A stretch of DNA of 64,000 nt, taken from positions 11,340,657-11,404,656 of the forward strand of contig OX438757.1 in the NCBI GenBank assembly GCA_949316235.1. The letters run 5' to 3'. Source of the DNA: Oegoconia quadripuncta (taxonomy: Eukaryota > Arthropoda > Insecta > Lepidoptera > Autostichidae). A program made the position numbers and the translations under genes. Within the stretch, counting starts at the first letter, position 1; each line of letters starts with the position of its first letter. Below are positions 38,301 through 53,300 of this stretch, one piece after another. Under the pieces are notes generated by a model. It was not told the DNA's origin. It saw only the letters and a list, made by a program, of their open reading frames with translations, and made no database searches.

Positions 38301-41300
38301 GTGATCAGACTGATTCTCGTATGCTGCTTGGCTCTCATCAGTGTACAGATGTGCCTGGAGAATTTGTATGGAGGCCAGGTGTTCTGACTGAGGTATAACT
38401 TTCTTTCTCATTCATATTGGCAGATAACATTCATGTTTGACAGGCCATGGCAGAAGCTTATATCCAGCATTAGACAGTAGTCAATTAGACTTCATAAAGA
38501 ATAATATTTTGACCTTGCCATGCATCCCTTTGCAAATTTGTATGAAGTCATCCTGAGCTATATGCCAATATGTATAATATGCCAAATAGGTAGGTTAAGT
38601 AATTATTTAAATTAGTGCATGCTTCTCTTTTATGTTGTTGTGCCTTCATAAGGTTGATACAGTTCACCATAATACTATCAAAACATAAGCAATAAATTAT
38701 CGATTTTGAGACCATTTGCCATCTTTTTAGCTGTAAGTGAATTGTTCCTTATACCAGTCTATCACAGTCTGTATTTTTTTCAAATCTGCATACACTGTTG
38801 ATTTCTATTTCAGGCAGTACAGAATGGTCACTGGTTACTCTTAGAAGACATAGATTGCGCCGCGCTAGATGTGGCGTCTACATTGAGCTCTTTATTGGAA
38901 AGGAATGCGCTGTGCGTGCCTGGGTATCGAGACTCATTGCCAGTCACACCAGGATTTCAGCTTTTTGTGACACAAAGGTAACCTGCATGCCCTAAGCAAA
39001 TAGAAATTCTAAAATAATCCTTGAAAAAATACTTGATAACACGGACCATATACTAAGAGGAGACTGTCTAAACACATTTTGCTACGGAGCAGGGTTTCCG
39101 TAGGAATTATTAGTTAATCTATGGCGGGGTGAGGGGAGAGCGGCGCCCCTGCGCAGTTAGTCTAACTGATCAGACAAGTCTCTCCATATTACGAGCATTC
39201 GTGCACGCTAAAACGTACCTTACGCGGACAGCGGCGAGTATCTACTACGTCGTCGTCTACCGCGGTGTCGGGCAATCACGTGTGTCTTTTATTTTATTTA
39301 TTTATTATAGACCAACACAACAAGTGGTACTCTTTACATCTTTAACAATAGATATCTAAAAGTTTAGTTCTAGAATGATACTCAAAGCGTGAACACATAG
39401 GTAGTTATAGGGATAATTGCACTAAAACCTGTAAAACGAAATAATTAACAACTATTTTGTGTATCAATCATGAATGAGTGGGTGAATCATGAGTGAATGG
39501 AATCTACTAAACCGCTCACCATAGCCTGAACAACCTATTTAAGGATATCTTTAAGGGATTTAAGGTATACTCTTGAGCTGGAGTCAAATACATCTAGGTT
39601 GCGTACATTCACACTAGAGTAAATACCACATACACATAAAGCAACCGAGGGTCTCCCACAAACACTTACATAAGCATCATCGTTTTGCAGATATAGTGTT
39701 TTTTTTTTATTTAGAAAACCAACAGCTGTAATTTTATTTAATTGGTGTTAATCGCAACTTGTGTTAACCCGACAAGAGACAAAACCGGACTGACTAAGCC
39801 ACGCCCTTACGATGCCGTTCCGAGGCTCATTTAAAATCACAAGACACAATCGTATCCCTCTCGTCTTAGCATTTGCTCCGTGGTTTATAATGATTTTAGC
39901 CAGACATGGCTCAAATACATTATATTATCTTCCAAATAATAAACCCCTTCAAAATATTATATTTTTCTATTGGATGAGTTAGAATGCTTCAGACAGAGCT
40001 GCTTACTTAGATAGACTAGCAATGAAAAATTTTGTCAGGAATATTATTATATTTATGTTGTACTTTGTTTTGTATATTCTCTGTAAACTTGTCAGTTTTA
40101 ATACCCATTTTTAATGCTTTGTAGGACTATTGTTACCAACTTTGGTTTTCAAAAGAAAATGTCAAGTTCAAGCACACTACTGCAGAAACATTTGACACAA
40201 ATTAATGTTGAGCCTTTATCGCGATCTGAGCTCTCAGAAATTATACAGAAGCTCTATCCAAGCCTTTCAACCATTTGCTCAAGGATGATTGAAGTATTTA
40301 TGATGTTCTCTGTTGGAAGTCATGATTCATCTTTACAAACAACTGAGACAGTTGAAAAAGAAACAAATATTACAGTCATGAGAGGTTCGAGATTAATTTC
40401 AACTAGAGATTTAATGAAGTGGTGCTCTCGGGCCGTTGTTGGTTTCAATGTAACGAGTCCAGAGTCCGCTTTGAAAGTTCTTCAGGACGCAATAGATATA
40501 TTTACTTGTTCAGTGCCTTCTCCAGAACACAGATTGGAGTTGGCAAAGAAAATTGGCACATGTTTGGGTATTGTTGAAACAAAGTCGGAGTTCTATTGCA
40601 AGAATTATAAACCTAATGTGTCATTACATGCAACATCATTAGACGTTGGTAGGGCAAAGGTTTTGCGAGTAGAAAAATCCTTGGAATCTGTTAATTTTGA
40701 TAACAAACAAGTCGTGTTCTCATTCACGCGTCAGTCTGCTTGCTTATTAGAAAGAATAGCATGTTGTGTTACCTCTATTGAGCCAGTACTACTTGTTGGT
40801 GAAACAGGTACTGGTAAAACTTCATCTGTCCAATATTTGGCTAGGCAAACTGGCCACAAACTTGTCGTCATCAATATGAATCAGCAATCTGATTCTGCAG
40901 ACTTACTGGGCGGTTATAAACCTGTAGATTTAAAATATATTATCCGACCTATCAGAATGGAATTCGAAGAATTGTTTAGGAGATTTTATAACGTTGAAAA
41001 GAACAAAAAGTTTTTAAGTCACATAGAAACTTGTTGCGAATCTGAAAATTGGACGGCTTTATTAGCTTTAATGAAACAGAGCCATAAAGCTGCTATTGGC
41101 AGACTAACGAATGAGAAAAAAGAGAACAAACTAAGAAGATGGTTGGCATTTGGCCACAAACTTTCAAAACTAGATCAGCAAGTTAAAGCAGCATCTAAAC
41201 TGACATTCGCTTTTATCGAAGGGTCTCTAGTCAAGGCAATGCAAGAAGGTCACTGGGTATTGTTAGATGAAATAAACTTGGCTTCAGCTGAAATTTTGGA

Positions 41301-44300
41301 ATGCTTAGCAGGCCTATTGGAAGATAAAAATGAATCAATAGAATTATTGGAAAAAGGTGATAAAATGCCAATAAAAAGACATCAAGATTTTACATTGTTT
41401 GCGTGTATGAACCCAGCTACAGATGTCGGGAAGAAAGATTTGCCAGTTGGTCTCAGAAATCGTTTCACAGAGTTTTTCATAGACGAACTATTTGAACGAA
41501 ATGACTTGATGTTATTGATAGGTGATTATTTGTATCATATGAACCTTGGTGGTGCTGTATTAGAGTCTATATATAATTTCTATGCTAGCATCAGAAAAGA
41601 AGCAAAATTAAGTCTTGTCGATGGCGCAGGTATTTATTTCTTTGATATGCATTTTGTTTCCATGTTTAAGTAATAGCAAAGTTTTTCAAGAATACAAAGG
41701 ATTTATTTGTTTAACCTGTTACAGGTAATGCACCTCACTACTCTTTAAGAACGCTCTGCAGAGCCTTAACTGCATCCACGAAGGCTAAATGTGGGACGGT
41801 TGCCAGGTCTCTTTATGAGTCTTTCTGCATGTCCTTTCTTACGCAACTGGACAGCTCTTCACATCCGAAGGTCGAAGCTATGATTGCCAAGTAAGAAAAT
41901 TTTATTTTATTCTAGCTGTTTCCTGGTAACACTTTAATCGTGATAATTAATAAATTGGGTTGGTGTTTCAGGGCTGTGATTGGAAAACGTAATATAAAAT
42001 CAGTAGTCAATCAACTCATTCCGGAACCACAGATTGAAGGACAAAATTATTTGCTGTTTGAAGGCCACTGGATCCCTCGAGGCAAACTAGAAATCGCCAT
42101 TTTAGAAGATTACATTCTTACTCCTACTGTAAGAAAAAATCTTCGAGACATCGCCCGGATCATTTCACTTGGGCGATTACCAGTTTTATTGCAAGGAGAT
42201 ACTTCTGTAGGAAAAACATCTTTGATAACATACATAGCTAAAGCATCAGGAAATTATTGTGTCAGAATAAATAATCATGAGCATACTGACCTCCAAGAAT
42301 ACATAGGATCGTATGCGACAGACGCCAGTGGGAAATTAATCTTCAGAGAAGGCGTTCTAGTCGAAGCAATGAGGAAAGGATACTGGATTATCCTTGATGA
42401 GTTGAACTTGGCACCCAGTGATGTTTTGGAAGCTCTGAATCGTGTATTAGATGATAACAGGGAACTGTTTATACCAGAAACACAGCAAGTCGTCAAAGCA
42501 GACCCCAATTTCATGTTATTTGCTACACAAAATCCTCCAGGTTTGTATGGAGGCCGAAAGATGTTGTCAAGGGCATTTAGAAATAGATTTGTTGAGTTAC
42601 ATTTCGATGAAATACCAAGGAATGAGTTGGAGACGATTTTGCATCAAAGATGTCATGTTCCTCCAGCTTATAGTAAAAAAATGATTGCTGTTATGGCAGA
42701 ATTACAAGTGAGGCGACGTGGTTCTGCTGCTGTTCAGGGTAAAGATGGCTTCATTACTTTAAGGGATCTATTCAGATGGGGTCAGAGGTATAAACACGCT
42801 TCAAAAGATATGCTATCAGCAGAGAAATTCTACGACTGGGATCAACATATTGCAGACGAGGGATATCTAATTCTGGCTGGAAAAGTACGACAGACAGATG
42901 AAAGAAGTATTATTGAAGATGTAATTGAGAAGCACATAAAACGAAAAGTCAGTCCGGTTAATTTATTTAGCCTACATCATGCGACATCTCCGGTAACTAA
43001 ATCTGTTTTAGAAATTATCATAAATAATCAACTCTCAGAGTTCTCCCATGTCGTATGGACTTACAATATGAGAAGGCTTGCAGTTTTGATTGCCAAAGCT
43101 TTTGCTTTTGATGAACCAGTATTACTAGTAGGAGAGACAGGTTGTGGGAAGACAACCATTTGTCAAATTTTAGCAGCATTAAAGAAGAGACAATTACTCT
43201 CCGTTAATTGCCATATGCATACAGAAAGCTCAGATTTCTTAGGGGGTCTTCGCCCAGTACGTCAATACAATAATGATGGACGACTTTTTGAATGGGTTGA
43301 TGGTCCTTTGATTAAAGCAATGGAGAGCGGAGACATGTTTTTAGCCGATGAGATATCTTTAGCAGACGATAGTGTATTAGAAAGATTGAACTCTTTACTT
43401 GAACCTGAGAGACAGCTAGTTTTGGCAGAAAGAGGCATGGAAGAAAATTCAGATATTATTGTCGTGACAGGCGAGAAGAATTTTCATTTCATAGGCACAA
43501 TGAATCCAGGTGGAGACTTTGGAAAGAAAGAGCTTTCCCCTGCTCTACGTAACCGCTTCACCGAAATATGGTGCGACAGTGTCACATCTAGAGAAGATTT
43601 GTTAAAAGTACTTGAAAAAAGCGTCAGTACAGGCATTGCATTGGGTAATCAAGAGGACGGCAGTTCAGGCATCGGAAATTCTATATTAGATTTTACTGAT
43701 TATTTGAAACATTCTGAAGTGACAAACAAATTTCCATTCAGCATACGAGACTTACTATCGTGGGTTCAATTTATAAACGTAACAGTTACAAAAGGACTTT
43801 TGGACACACCAGAAGCATACGTACACGGAGCATGTATGACATTTCTGGATTGTTTCGGCACTGCCCTAACTGGTCATATAGACACAGAAACTTTGTCCTT
43901 ATTAAGAAAAACGGCAATCAACTTTTTGTTAAATCAAATAAAAACAGTGGGGAGTGAGTATTCTGACTGCTTGAGAGAAATGCTTAGTGAGAAACAAACA
44001 AATTTCATGGCATTATCTGATTGTACGAAATTCGGTATGAAACCCTTTTACATCGATGTTGCAAATAATATGAATATAACTGACGAGGAACAAAAGTTTA
44101 CTTTTACTGCTCCTACAACTGGATCTAATACTTTGAGACTATTGAGAGGACTTCAACTGAATAAAGCTATTCTATTGGAAGGAAATCCTGGTGTAGGAAA
44201 AACTAGTTTGGTGACTGCATTAGCCAGGTCCTCTGGCCATAAAGTAGTTCGTATCAATTTAAGCGATCAAACTGTGAGTATTAGTGATCCTCTCACTCCA

Positions 44301-47300
44301 TTTATTTACAAATTTGTTTGTCTAATAATAACATAATCTTGTTCCAGGACATCACGGACTTGTTTGGCACAGATTTACCAACTGAAGACGGGTCTTTCAC
44401 ATTTAAAGAGGGTGCATTTCTAACTGCCCTTAAACAAGGTGACTGGATCCTACTCGATGAATTAAACTTGGCTCCGCAACCCGTGTTAGAAGGTCTCAAT
44501 GCTTGTTTAGACCACAGAGGTGCAGTCTTCATTCCTGAGCTAGGCAAAACATTTAAAGTTAAACAGCAAACTAGACTCTTTGCGTGTCAAAATCCACTAA
44601 AACAAGGGGGCGCGCGTAGAGGTCTTCCCGTGTCATTTTTGAATAGATTTACCCAAGTATATATCGATACTTTGACGAAAGAAGATCTTATTTACATAGT
44701 AGAGTCGCAATTTCCAAGTTTATCAAAGGAAATTTTACATAGAATCGTGAAATTTAACTGCAAAATAGCTCACGAAATTACTGAGGTTCAGTCTTGGGGT
44801 CACAAGGGAGCTCCTTGGGAGATGAATCTGAGAGACATTCAAAGGTGGTGTGAAGCATTGGTCAATGATCAAAATGCCACCAAGAAAGTATCTCCGGGAA
44901 AGTTCGTTGATATGCTTTATATTAATCGAATGAGAACACTTGAAGATAAAGAGAAAATGTCACGAACTTACGATGAAATATTCTGTCCTGAGTACCCTCG
45001 AAGTGACAGTAATCCTCAATTCAATATAAATGACAAAGAAATCACAATAGGTGATGTAACAATTGGGAAGAATATTGAAAAGAGATTTAAGAATCGCCGA
45101 ACGGTTGAAACAAATTTATTGTTACTTAGAAATCAATTGCCTGCTTTGAAATCTTTAGTGCAAGGTATTAAAATGAATTGGCTATTTATACTTGTCGGGC
45201 CTTCAGCTACTGGAAAGAGCAGCATCGTCCAAATACTAGCTGATTTAACTGGAAACGATCTGCAAGTCATACCTGTGACATCAGCAATGGATGTATCAGA
45301 TCTTTTGGGAGGATTCGAACAGGTGGACTATAATAGAAATCTGGAAGATCTTTATGATAAAATCGAAACATTGACAATTCAAACCGTCAGAAATATATGG
45401 TTAACAGATATAAAGCATGTACGGAAGTATACTGAACTGTTAAGTCAATTGTATCAATATAAATCCTTACAGAAGGATTCCCTAAATAGTGATTCAAGAT
45501 TAGAAATTGTAAACTTCAACGAAAGGACACACTTTTTATTGAAGCATTGTGAAAAGTTACTTGAAACCAATAAGATTTATGGCGACCCATGGACTAGACT
45601 ACAAGAAATCGCAAACAATTTGAAAAACTTACAAGCTAAAGTAACTAAAGCATCATCAATAAACGTTGGTGGGAAATTCGAATGGGTAGATTCGTTATTA
45701 GTGAAAACGATGATCGAAGGTTCGTGGTTGCTTTTGGACAATGTCAATTTGACGTCAGCAGCTGTTTTGGATCGGCTGAATGGTTTACTAGAACCAAATG
45801 GTGTTTTAAACATACCAGAGAGAGGAGAACTTAGCGAGATTACACCACATCCTAACTTTAGAGTTTTCTTTACTATGGACCCCAAGTATGGAGAAATTTC
45901 AAGAGCAATGAGGAATAGGGGCGTGGAAATTTTCTTCTATCGACCAGACGACTGGAATATAAGTTTATCTGAAACTGTAACTTATATGGACTTGGTGGCA
46001 TTGATGACCTCGTGTGGATTGCCAAATATGTACCACAGATTATGTATACAGTGTCATGAACTGATGACGGCGTTTATTCAAGGTTTGTATCTTAATATCC
46101 ATTTAAGATCTACAGCTTCTTATCTAGGTTGGGATGGCTTTGGAGCACGAGTCGATCATAGCATAGTTTGTTAAGTTTGTACGTGCTCCCGAATTGGTCA
46201 CGCATCAGTAGTCATTTTTACACAGCCAAACCGAGCACAGGCTGATCATGCGCCAAGCAACAGTCAAGCGACTGCAGCACATGACATTTATAGGCACGTG
46301 TATTTTATAAATTGAAAATTTAGCAAACCCCAGAAGACAACAATATCATGCAAATGTACCAACCATGTTAAAAGCTAATTATCTTCGAAAGGGCTTAACC
46401 GATTTTAATCAAATATAGCTAACAATCTGTCCCCTAGTTTAATCTTAAATATAAAAGAAATCGATCTCAAATCGGACCACGCAAACTGAGATAAATCCGG
46501 ACAAGATTGGGCACACGCATGGGCAATTCATGTATTTGCTCAGTGCGGTCTCAGAACGGAGAACAGTAAGGTTTCCTCAATTTTTAACTTCAGAAATTGG
46601 TTTTTCATCCTCAATAGCTTCAAACAAAATAAAAAGATTAGTAATTAATCAAATTCCTGCTGCCATTTTCAATAATGTGTATTTTTTTTGTATTGTGTGT
46701 ACTCGTGTGCAATAAATTATAAATAAAAAAAAAAATGTCACTAAGGACATTGGCGAAAATTATTCTCGACTTTACTTGATTATTCAATAGTTGTAACGAT
46801 GTTAAACTGACATACTCTATATAAACATCAAAGTTAACCTAGGTACTTAAATCTAGCGGTCACCACGCCCCGCCACAGTTTATTTAGCGAGAAAATTATT
46901 TTTAATACATGCTTGCCGTTAGTGCTATTAAGGCCATTGAGAACAGCCAGGGCCTTAGATATATTTAGCTCCACTCGTATAATTTGGATACGCCATTATA
47001 TTTTAACATTCCGCTTTCTATGAGGAGTATTGTTTAAATATGTTTTTGTTTTCAGGATTCGAACGGCCGACGATCTCTCATTTACTCCAAGCCGCATACT
47101 TGACTTCCCAACAAATTGTTCGCGGTATTCCATACAAGACAGCTATTGTGAACAGTTTTTCAGATGTGTACATCAAACCCAGATGCGGTGGTGATTTTAC
47201 TTCAGATCTTAAAATGTCTCTCGCAGAAATGAAGAACTCAATGTTAAATGCATTAGAAAAACACTTGGTAGTTGGCACTTATGAAATTGTTGATGATACG

Positions 47301-50300
47301 GACTCAACTCATACATTAAGTGTCAAAGGACTGTGCACCGATTCATCCATTGAATTTACAAAGCAGATTGCGTATCCAGCAATTCAACAATCGTCAGTAA
47401 ACTCTCCTCTACACTTATTATTCAACTTTTTTGTTACATATCAAAAATGTCCTAACGAAAATTTGTTATCGTTGTACAGTATAATAAGAGAGCACCTAGC
47501 TTCAATTAAAAATTCTGACCAAATAGAGATATTAGCTGCTCAGTTGAATAAAAAAGCTTACACATATTTTGAAGAAAATAGTAAATGTTCTCATTCGCAT
47601 AAAACATTTTATCCAGAGGCTTATGAGCTCAGTGAAAAATCAAAAAATATTGCCAATTCTGAAACTATTTTGCTATTCAATGAATTACACAATTTAGTAA
47701 TGTCAAAAACTTTACCAGATATATCTGCAACTTCTTTAAAGTTTTCACAATCCGCTGTGGAATATTCCAAATCTGTGGCTTCTGGAATTTTGGCTGACGA
47801 ATTTGATGAATATCCTATATTGAAATATTGTCAACATTATATGCAAGTTATAGATCGGCAGATTAGGATCGCCATCAGTAATGCAAAGGATTTAATTGAT
47901 GACAAAATATCATGTCTTATTATTCAACTCCTTAATTGGAGGGCCAGATTTTTGAAAACATGCAACTTGCCTGTGTACTCTTTAGATAAAAACTCAAGAA
48001 AAATATTCCACTTGGAGGAAACGGTACCATTATTATACCTTCACAGTAAATGGCTCCAAAAACACTTGATGGGAGAGCTGCTGAAAATTTCATCAAATCA
48101 CACGCTTACAGACTCGTTTAACAAAGAGGTTGCTGCCATAAAGGCATATGAGGACCAGGACAATTCCCAGATAGCAAAAATTGGGAAAAAGTTGCGCAAA
48201 GTTTATGGTCAACCTAGGATATATAAAGAACCAAAAGAATATGAATTATCATCTGCTAGGTCGCGTTTATACCAAACCATAGCTATGGATATGAATTTGC
48301 CCATTGAAAAACAGTTGAATAAGCTTGCCGTAGACACTCGTCTTGCGACTGATATGACATTGGCGTTGGACGTTCCGGACGATGATATTTTGAAGGCAAT
48401 ACATGTTAATGTTGAGAAGATTATGTCAACCACAAAAGATATTACGAAAGCGGGACCAGACATTCGACTTTTACCTATTAATTCATACGTGATTCAACGA
48501 ATGTTCAGTATATTACAAAATCATTTCGCTAAATTGATCTTCAGAATGATCGCAGTTGATCAACAAATGGTGATAAGCGGAGAATTCGAAACTGATTTTA
48601 ATGAAGTGCTTACGAATATACTGCATTTGGGAAAAGCTAGTAAAGTACTGTCCCCTGTTTTACTCAATATATTCGAAGTTCTTGAGAAATGGCAGTTCAA
48701 TGAACAATATAATTTACGTCTGAGGTACTCACACTTTCGTTTTTAATTTTTAATTCATTTTTAATTCATTTTAGGGTGTTGTTTTATCTATAAATTCTTT
48801 GGTTTTTGTTTTCAGAATATCATCTGTGCCAACCAAATTCTGGGATGAATTTTACAGGGCCCTAGTCAATTCCCCATGTTCGTATCCATTACCATTCCTG
48901 AATATAAACAATGTTTCAAATTCTGTTGATGCCATTGTTGATGTACCAATCCATAGTAAGAGATTATCGACAAATCTAGCTCTTATGACATACTACGTTC
49001 AGAAAATGACAATTTCGGAAGATAATGACGGTAAGCTTTTAAAGCACGTGTTCGTAATGCGCATTTTCTTATGATTTGACTATTTAGCTATTTCTGTCTG
49101 CTTTCTGGTAGTTACATTGTACATGACGTTATAATATTAGTTTAAATATTTATAACTCTGGTTGTAAAGTGATTTGCTTAAATTGTTAACGTTTTAAGGT
49201 GTGTAGTCACTGGCACAGTAGAATTAGACTAACCCTCTCTTCCCATGGGTGTAGTAAAATGAGACTAAGCGATCATGAACATGACAACATAAATCAGTAA
49301 TTGGTGCGTCTGTCCAACGTGGCGATTACTTTAAGCCCTCCCATGGAATAACATAAACATCACGCCATGGAGAGGCTTGTCTCCAGCAGAGGAGTAGGCT
49401 GTTGATGTGTGATGTATTAAATTTTAGGAGCCCGCAACATATTGGCATTTGAAACAGTTTCACTAGAGGACAGAGATCAATACTCAATGCAGCTAGGTAC
49501 AGTTTTGAACATTTTATGGAAGAATGTGGCTACGTTGGATACCGCTGCTGCTTTGAAACTGTAAGTGCATAATTTTTTTTATTTTGTGGATTATTCAATA
49601 CAATACACATATTATTTTTGCACACCAATAATTGTTCCATATAAACATTGAACTTACAAATATGATATGTCCATTGACGGCCTTATCACTGTGCTTTTTT
49701 GACATCGATGTCTATGAAGTATTTTTTGTCGTTATTATGAAGTTTTAAAGCTTGGTATATCTATTGTGATACCTTCCGAACTTTAAATCGTAATTTTAAT
49801 TTTACACGACCTACCTATATTTCTACCTATTGTGACTCTATAGAAATTAAGTAATAAATAGCCCGTGACAAAATATAGATTTCTGAAGATCCTTGTGATG
49901 ATAAATTCAAAGGTATGGCATCGGTATTGGAGAAATACAATAACTCCTCAGTTTGCATACAAGTCCACTTGACATTTCTTAGGGCGACGACAAATCCTCA
50001 TGATAATTAATTTACAGGAAATCAGAGGTTACATTCGAAATGGGGAAATATGAACAACTATCGAACCATATACATTCGATAATAACTTCAAAAATATCTG
50101 CCGATTCTGACAGTGTTACCGAAAATCCTATACAGATACAGAAAGATTATTTCAAAGATGATTCCTCTCTAGTGGCCATGATGGTGGAAGCAAACAAGGT
50201 GTATACAACTTTATCCAGTGTGATTCAAGATACAAATGAAACTACTGACAAAGCTAAAACCAGGCTATTAGTTGCGCAGCTGTCCTTACTCACAAGTTTA

Positions 50301-53300
50301 ATATTTATCAAGGTGATGGCTCAAATCAGCCCAGTTGATTATGTTGAAAAATATCGCCTCAAAGCAGAATATATAAAAGAAGATATAGAAACATTTGACG
50401 CGTTATTGAGTGCTTATTATATGCACGGGCTTGTATCGGGTACTATTATAAGCAGAGACAATATAAAAAAGCCCTCAGATATAACTTCAGAGCTTTGCGA
50501 CGAAAATAGAGACGTTTTAAAAAAAGTACACACTTACTGTACCGTGCTAATGGATATGAAAGACTGTATAGCTGAGAAGATATATAAATACGCATCAGGG
50601 AATACTTTCCGGCCTAAAGAACAGTCGTATGCTAATTTTGTTAAGGTAGGAGTCACTGATTATTTATCTTCATAAATTCCAGCGTATGAAGGAATTTTGC
50701 TAGCCTTCTAACACCAATTTCATAAATTTCAGGACTGCAAACATTTTACGAAGTCAGTGCTCTCACCGAAAACTACCAAAGAAATAACCACAAATTTGAT
50801 TACAAGTTGCAACAATTTGTATGAGCTTTTACAAAATAACGTTCACAACAAAAATATTGTGAAGAATGCTCAAACAGTTTCTAAAGAAACTTCATCATGG
50901 CTGTATTCAGTTAATGCATTTTACAAAAAAATTGAATGCAATTATTCAGACGCGTTTCCCGATATTGCCAAACCATTGCAAAGTTCCATATCACAAACTG
51001 TACACAGTATAACAACCTTGAATGATTTAATAAGGGAATTGATAGTGAAAGTTGAGCAAGGTCCACTATTGAGTGATGTTGTATCAAATTTGTTGGTATT
51101 CCCCCACAGTCTCCATGGTAGGGTGGACAAAGAAAACTTTTTAAACAGATTCCTGTCGTCTGATTTCATACAGCTACTGAATAAGAACTCGATAGCGGAC
51201 AACGAGAATTTGTTTGTGGCAGAAATGGAGGGCATGGAGTGAGTATCGTTCAGTAAATTAGATTCAAATTGTATCTGGATATGTAATTAGATTTGTGTGA
51301 AACTTTATTTTTACTGTTTTCCAAAATCAAAGTATCGACAATAGTGTAACAAAAGGCACGTATTTACAATGTTTTCAGGGTATTAAAAATGAATCTCTTG
51401 GAATTGAAGATGCACTGCTATGCAGCGGAACGTATCGATAGCATTGCTATGAACGCTGTCTTGACAACACTAAACGCGATTGTCAAAGCGTGGGAGAAAC
51501 AGCAGCGTGACATCGAAAAGAAGAAACAAGACGACGAAGCTCTTTACGTCACTAAGTAAGTTAACAAATTAGATAAATTCATACAACTAAAAGTTGAGTT
51601 GCAAATTAAAAAAAAATCCGTAGCATTAAAAAAGTAGTAAAGCGAATCTCGGAGTGCACTTTTCCTCTCTTGTGAGACAAGGTTTAACGGCTGACGAACA
51701 GATTAACCAATTTTAATCTGATATTTTCTTTAGATCTAAATGCGAAGATGAAGATGACGAAGCTATGGCTAATGAAGAAATACTGGAAATGTTCCCTTCA
51801 TACTGTGATCACGATTTCAACGATTTTAAACCACCAACCTTGGAACAAAAGTGTGTAAATCCACAAGCCACTAACAAAAACAAACCAAGACACCTGATCG
51901 CTATTGAAGATGTATCTTTAGTTTACAAATGGCATTCAACTTTTGTGAGAAATTTGACGTCGGCGGAATGGTTACCGAACCCAAAGAAGTTGATTGGCAA
52001 TGATGTTATAAGTCCATTCTTGCAAAGGTATCTCACGTTTAGTCACATAATAAAGAATGGTTGGGAAGCATTAGATGCGGAAGATGAGGGGGTTTTATCG
52101 CCAAGTTTGATGGTTCTGATATCACAGATCAAAGAGAAAGTTGATGGGACGGGTAAGTAAATTCATTGTTCAAATCGTACTCTAAGAGAATTACCATAAT
52201 TTAATTTAAACTTCTAGTAAGTTTAAGAAATGAGTCCACTGACAGGGTTTTTGTTCATGTATTCATTTACTGCTAACACCATTTTCATCACTACCTCACA
52301 CTAACTCTCTTGAGTCTTCTCACTAGGCCAGTTTTGTCAAAGAGTTGGATATTTCGGCACTCACGTGGCAATGATGCGCTTTTTTATGAGCTACTGCGTA
52401 TTTTTTTATCATCTTGTCAACGACTTCCATTTGGAGGTCGTCATTTTTTATGTAGCAAGGGCCTTGGAGTAGAGCACTTCATTTTAAAATTTTTATATGA
52501 TTGTATCATTACTTTGTTTAGCTGAATACCATGAGCTCTTACTGGCATCAGGACTTGTTTATAAAAAATGTCTTATTATTTATGGCTAGCGCAAAGTGCC
52601 ATCCCAGCAGCCAATAGATCTTTTTGTTTCAAATATTTAGTTCAACTCGTTTCTTTTTTGGTGTGAGCCTTCCAGCAGAGCTTCGTGTCGAGAGTCACTC
52701 CCAGTACTTGGCCTTATTAGTGTACTGTATTCGTTGGTTATAGTAACCTAAAAGCACAAATAGTTTGCTTATGATGTCGGGTAGTAGGTGAACTATTCGT
52801 AATTTAAATTGTAAATAATATTAAAAATATCACTCAAATAGATATTTTCATTACAGAAACATTGGGCACAAAAGCGGACTTTTATCGATCTCCGTGGGTT
52901 TCCGAGACGAGACAGTGCGTGCCACTATTGCATAAAGTAAAAGAGAGCACAAACGAGTTATTGGACCAATGGCCAGATTTTCCGACACTGAAAGATGTAA
53001 GTGGGAAGGACCAATTATTTTATTTCTACCGTTTTTATTTCCTCCACGATAGTTCCTCATTAGAGCTAAGTATACAAAAACTCAATTTATAGACGAGGCT
53101 ATTTTTAATGGTTCAAACCATTTTAGACTACGGAGACAAGCGTCTCCGTTATTATTTTATCCGTTATCTGTGATATTTCCTGTTCATTAACAAAGTAAAA
53201 TGTGTTGTACTGAGAGGTATTAGGTGCCATATTCGTACAAAGTGGTCGGTGATCCTCCATTTTGACGCGCGCGCGTATAGCTTTCCCAAAATTTTGCATT

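Noticed and set aside
46083..46174. ORF continuation past MDN1 exon 10
   Set aside because: Donor G|GTTTGT at 46082 is needed to join exon 11 in phase; the continuation ends in intron.
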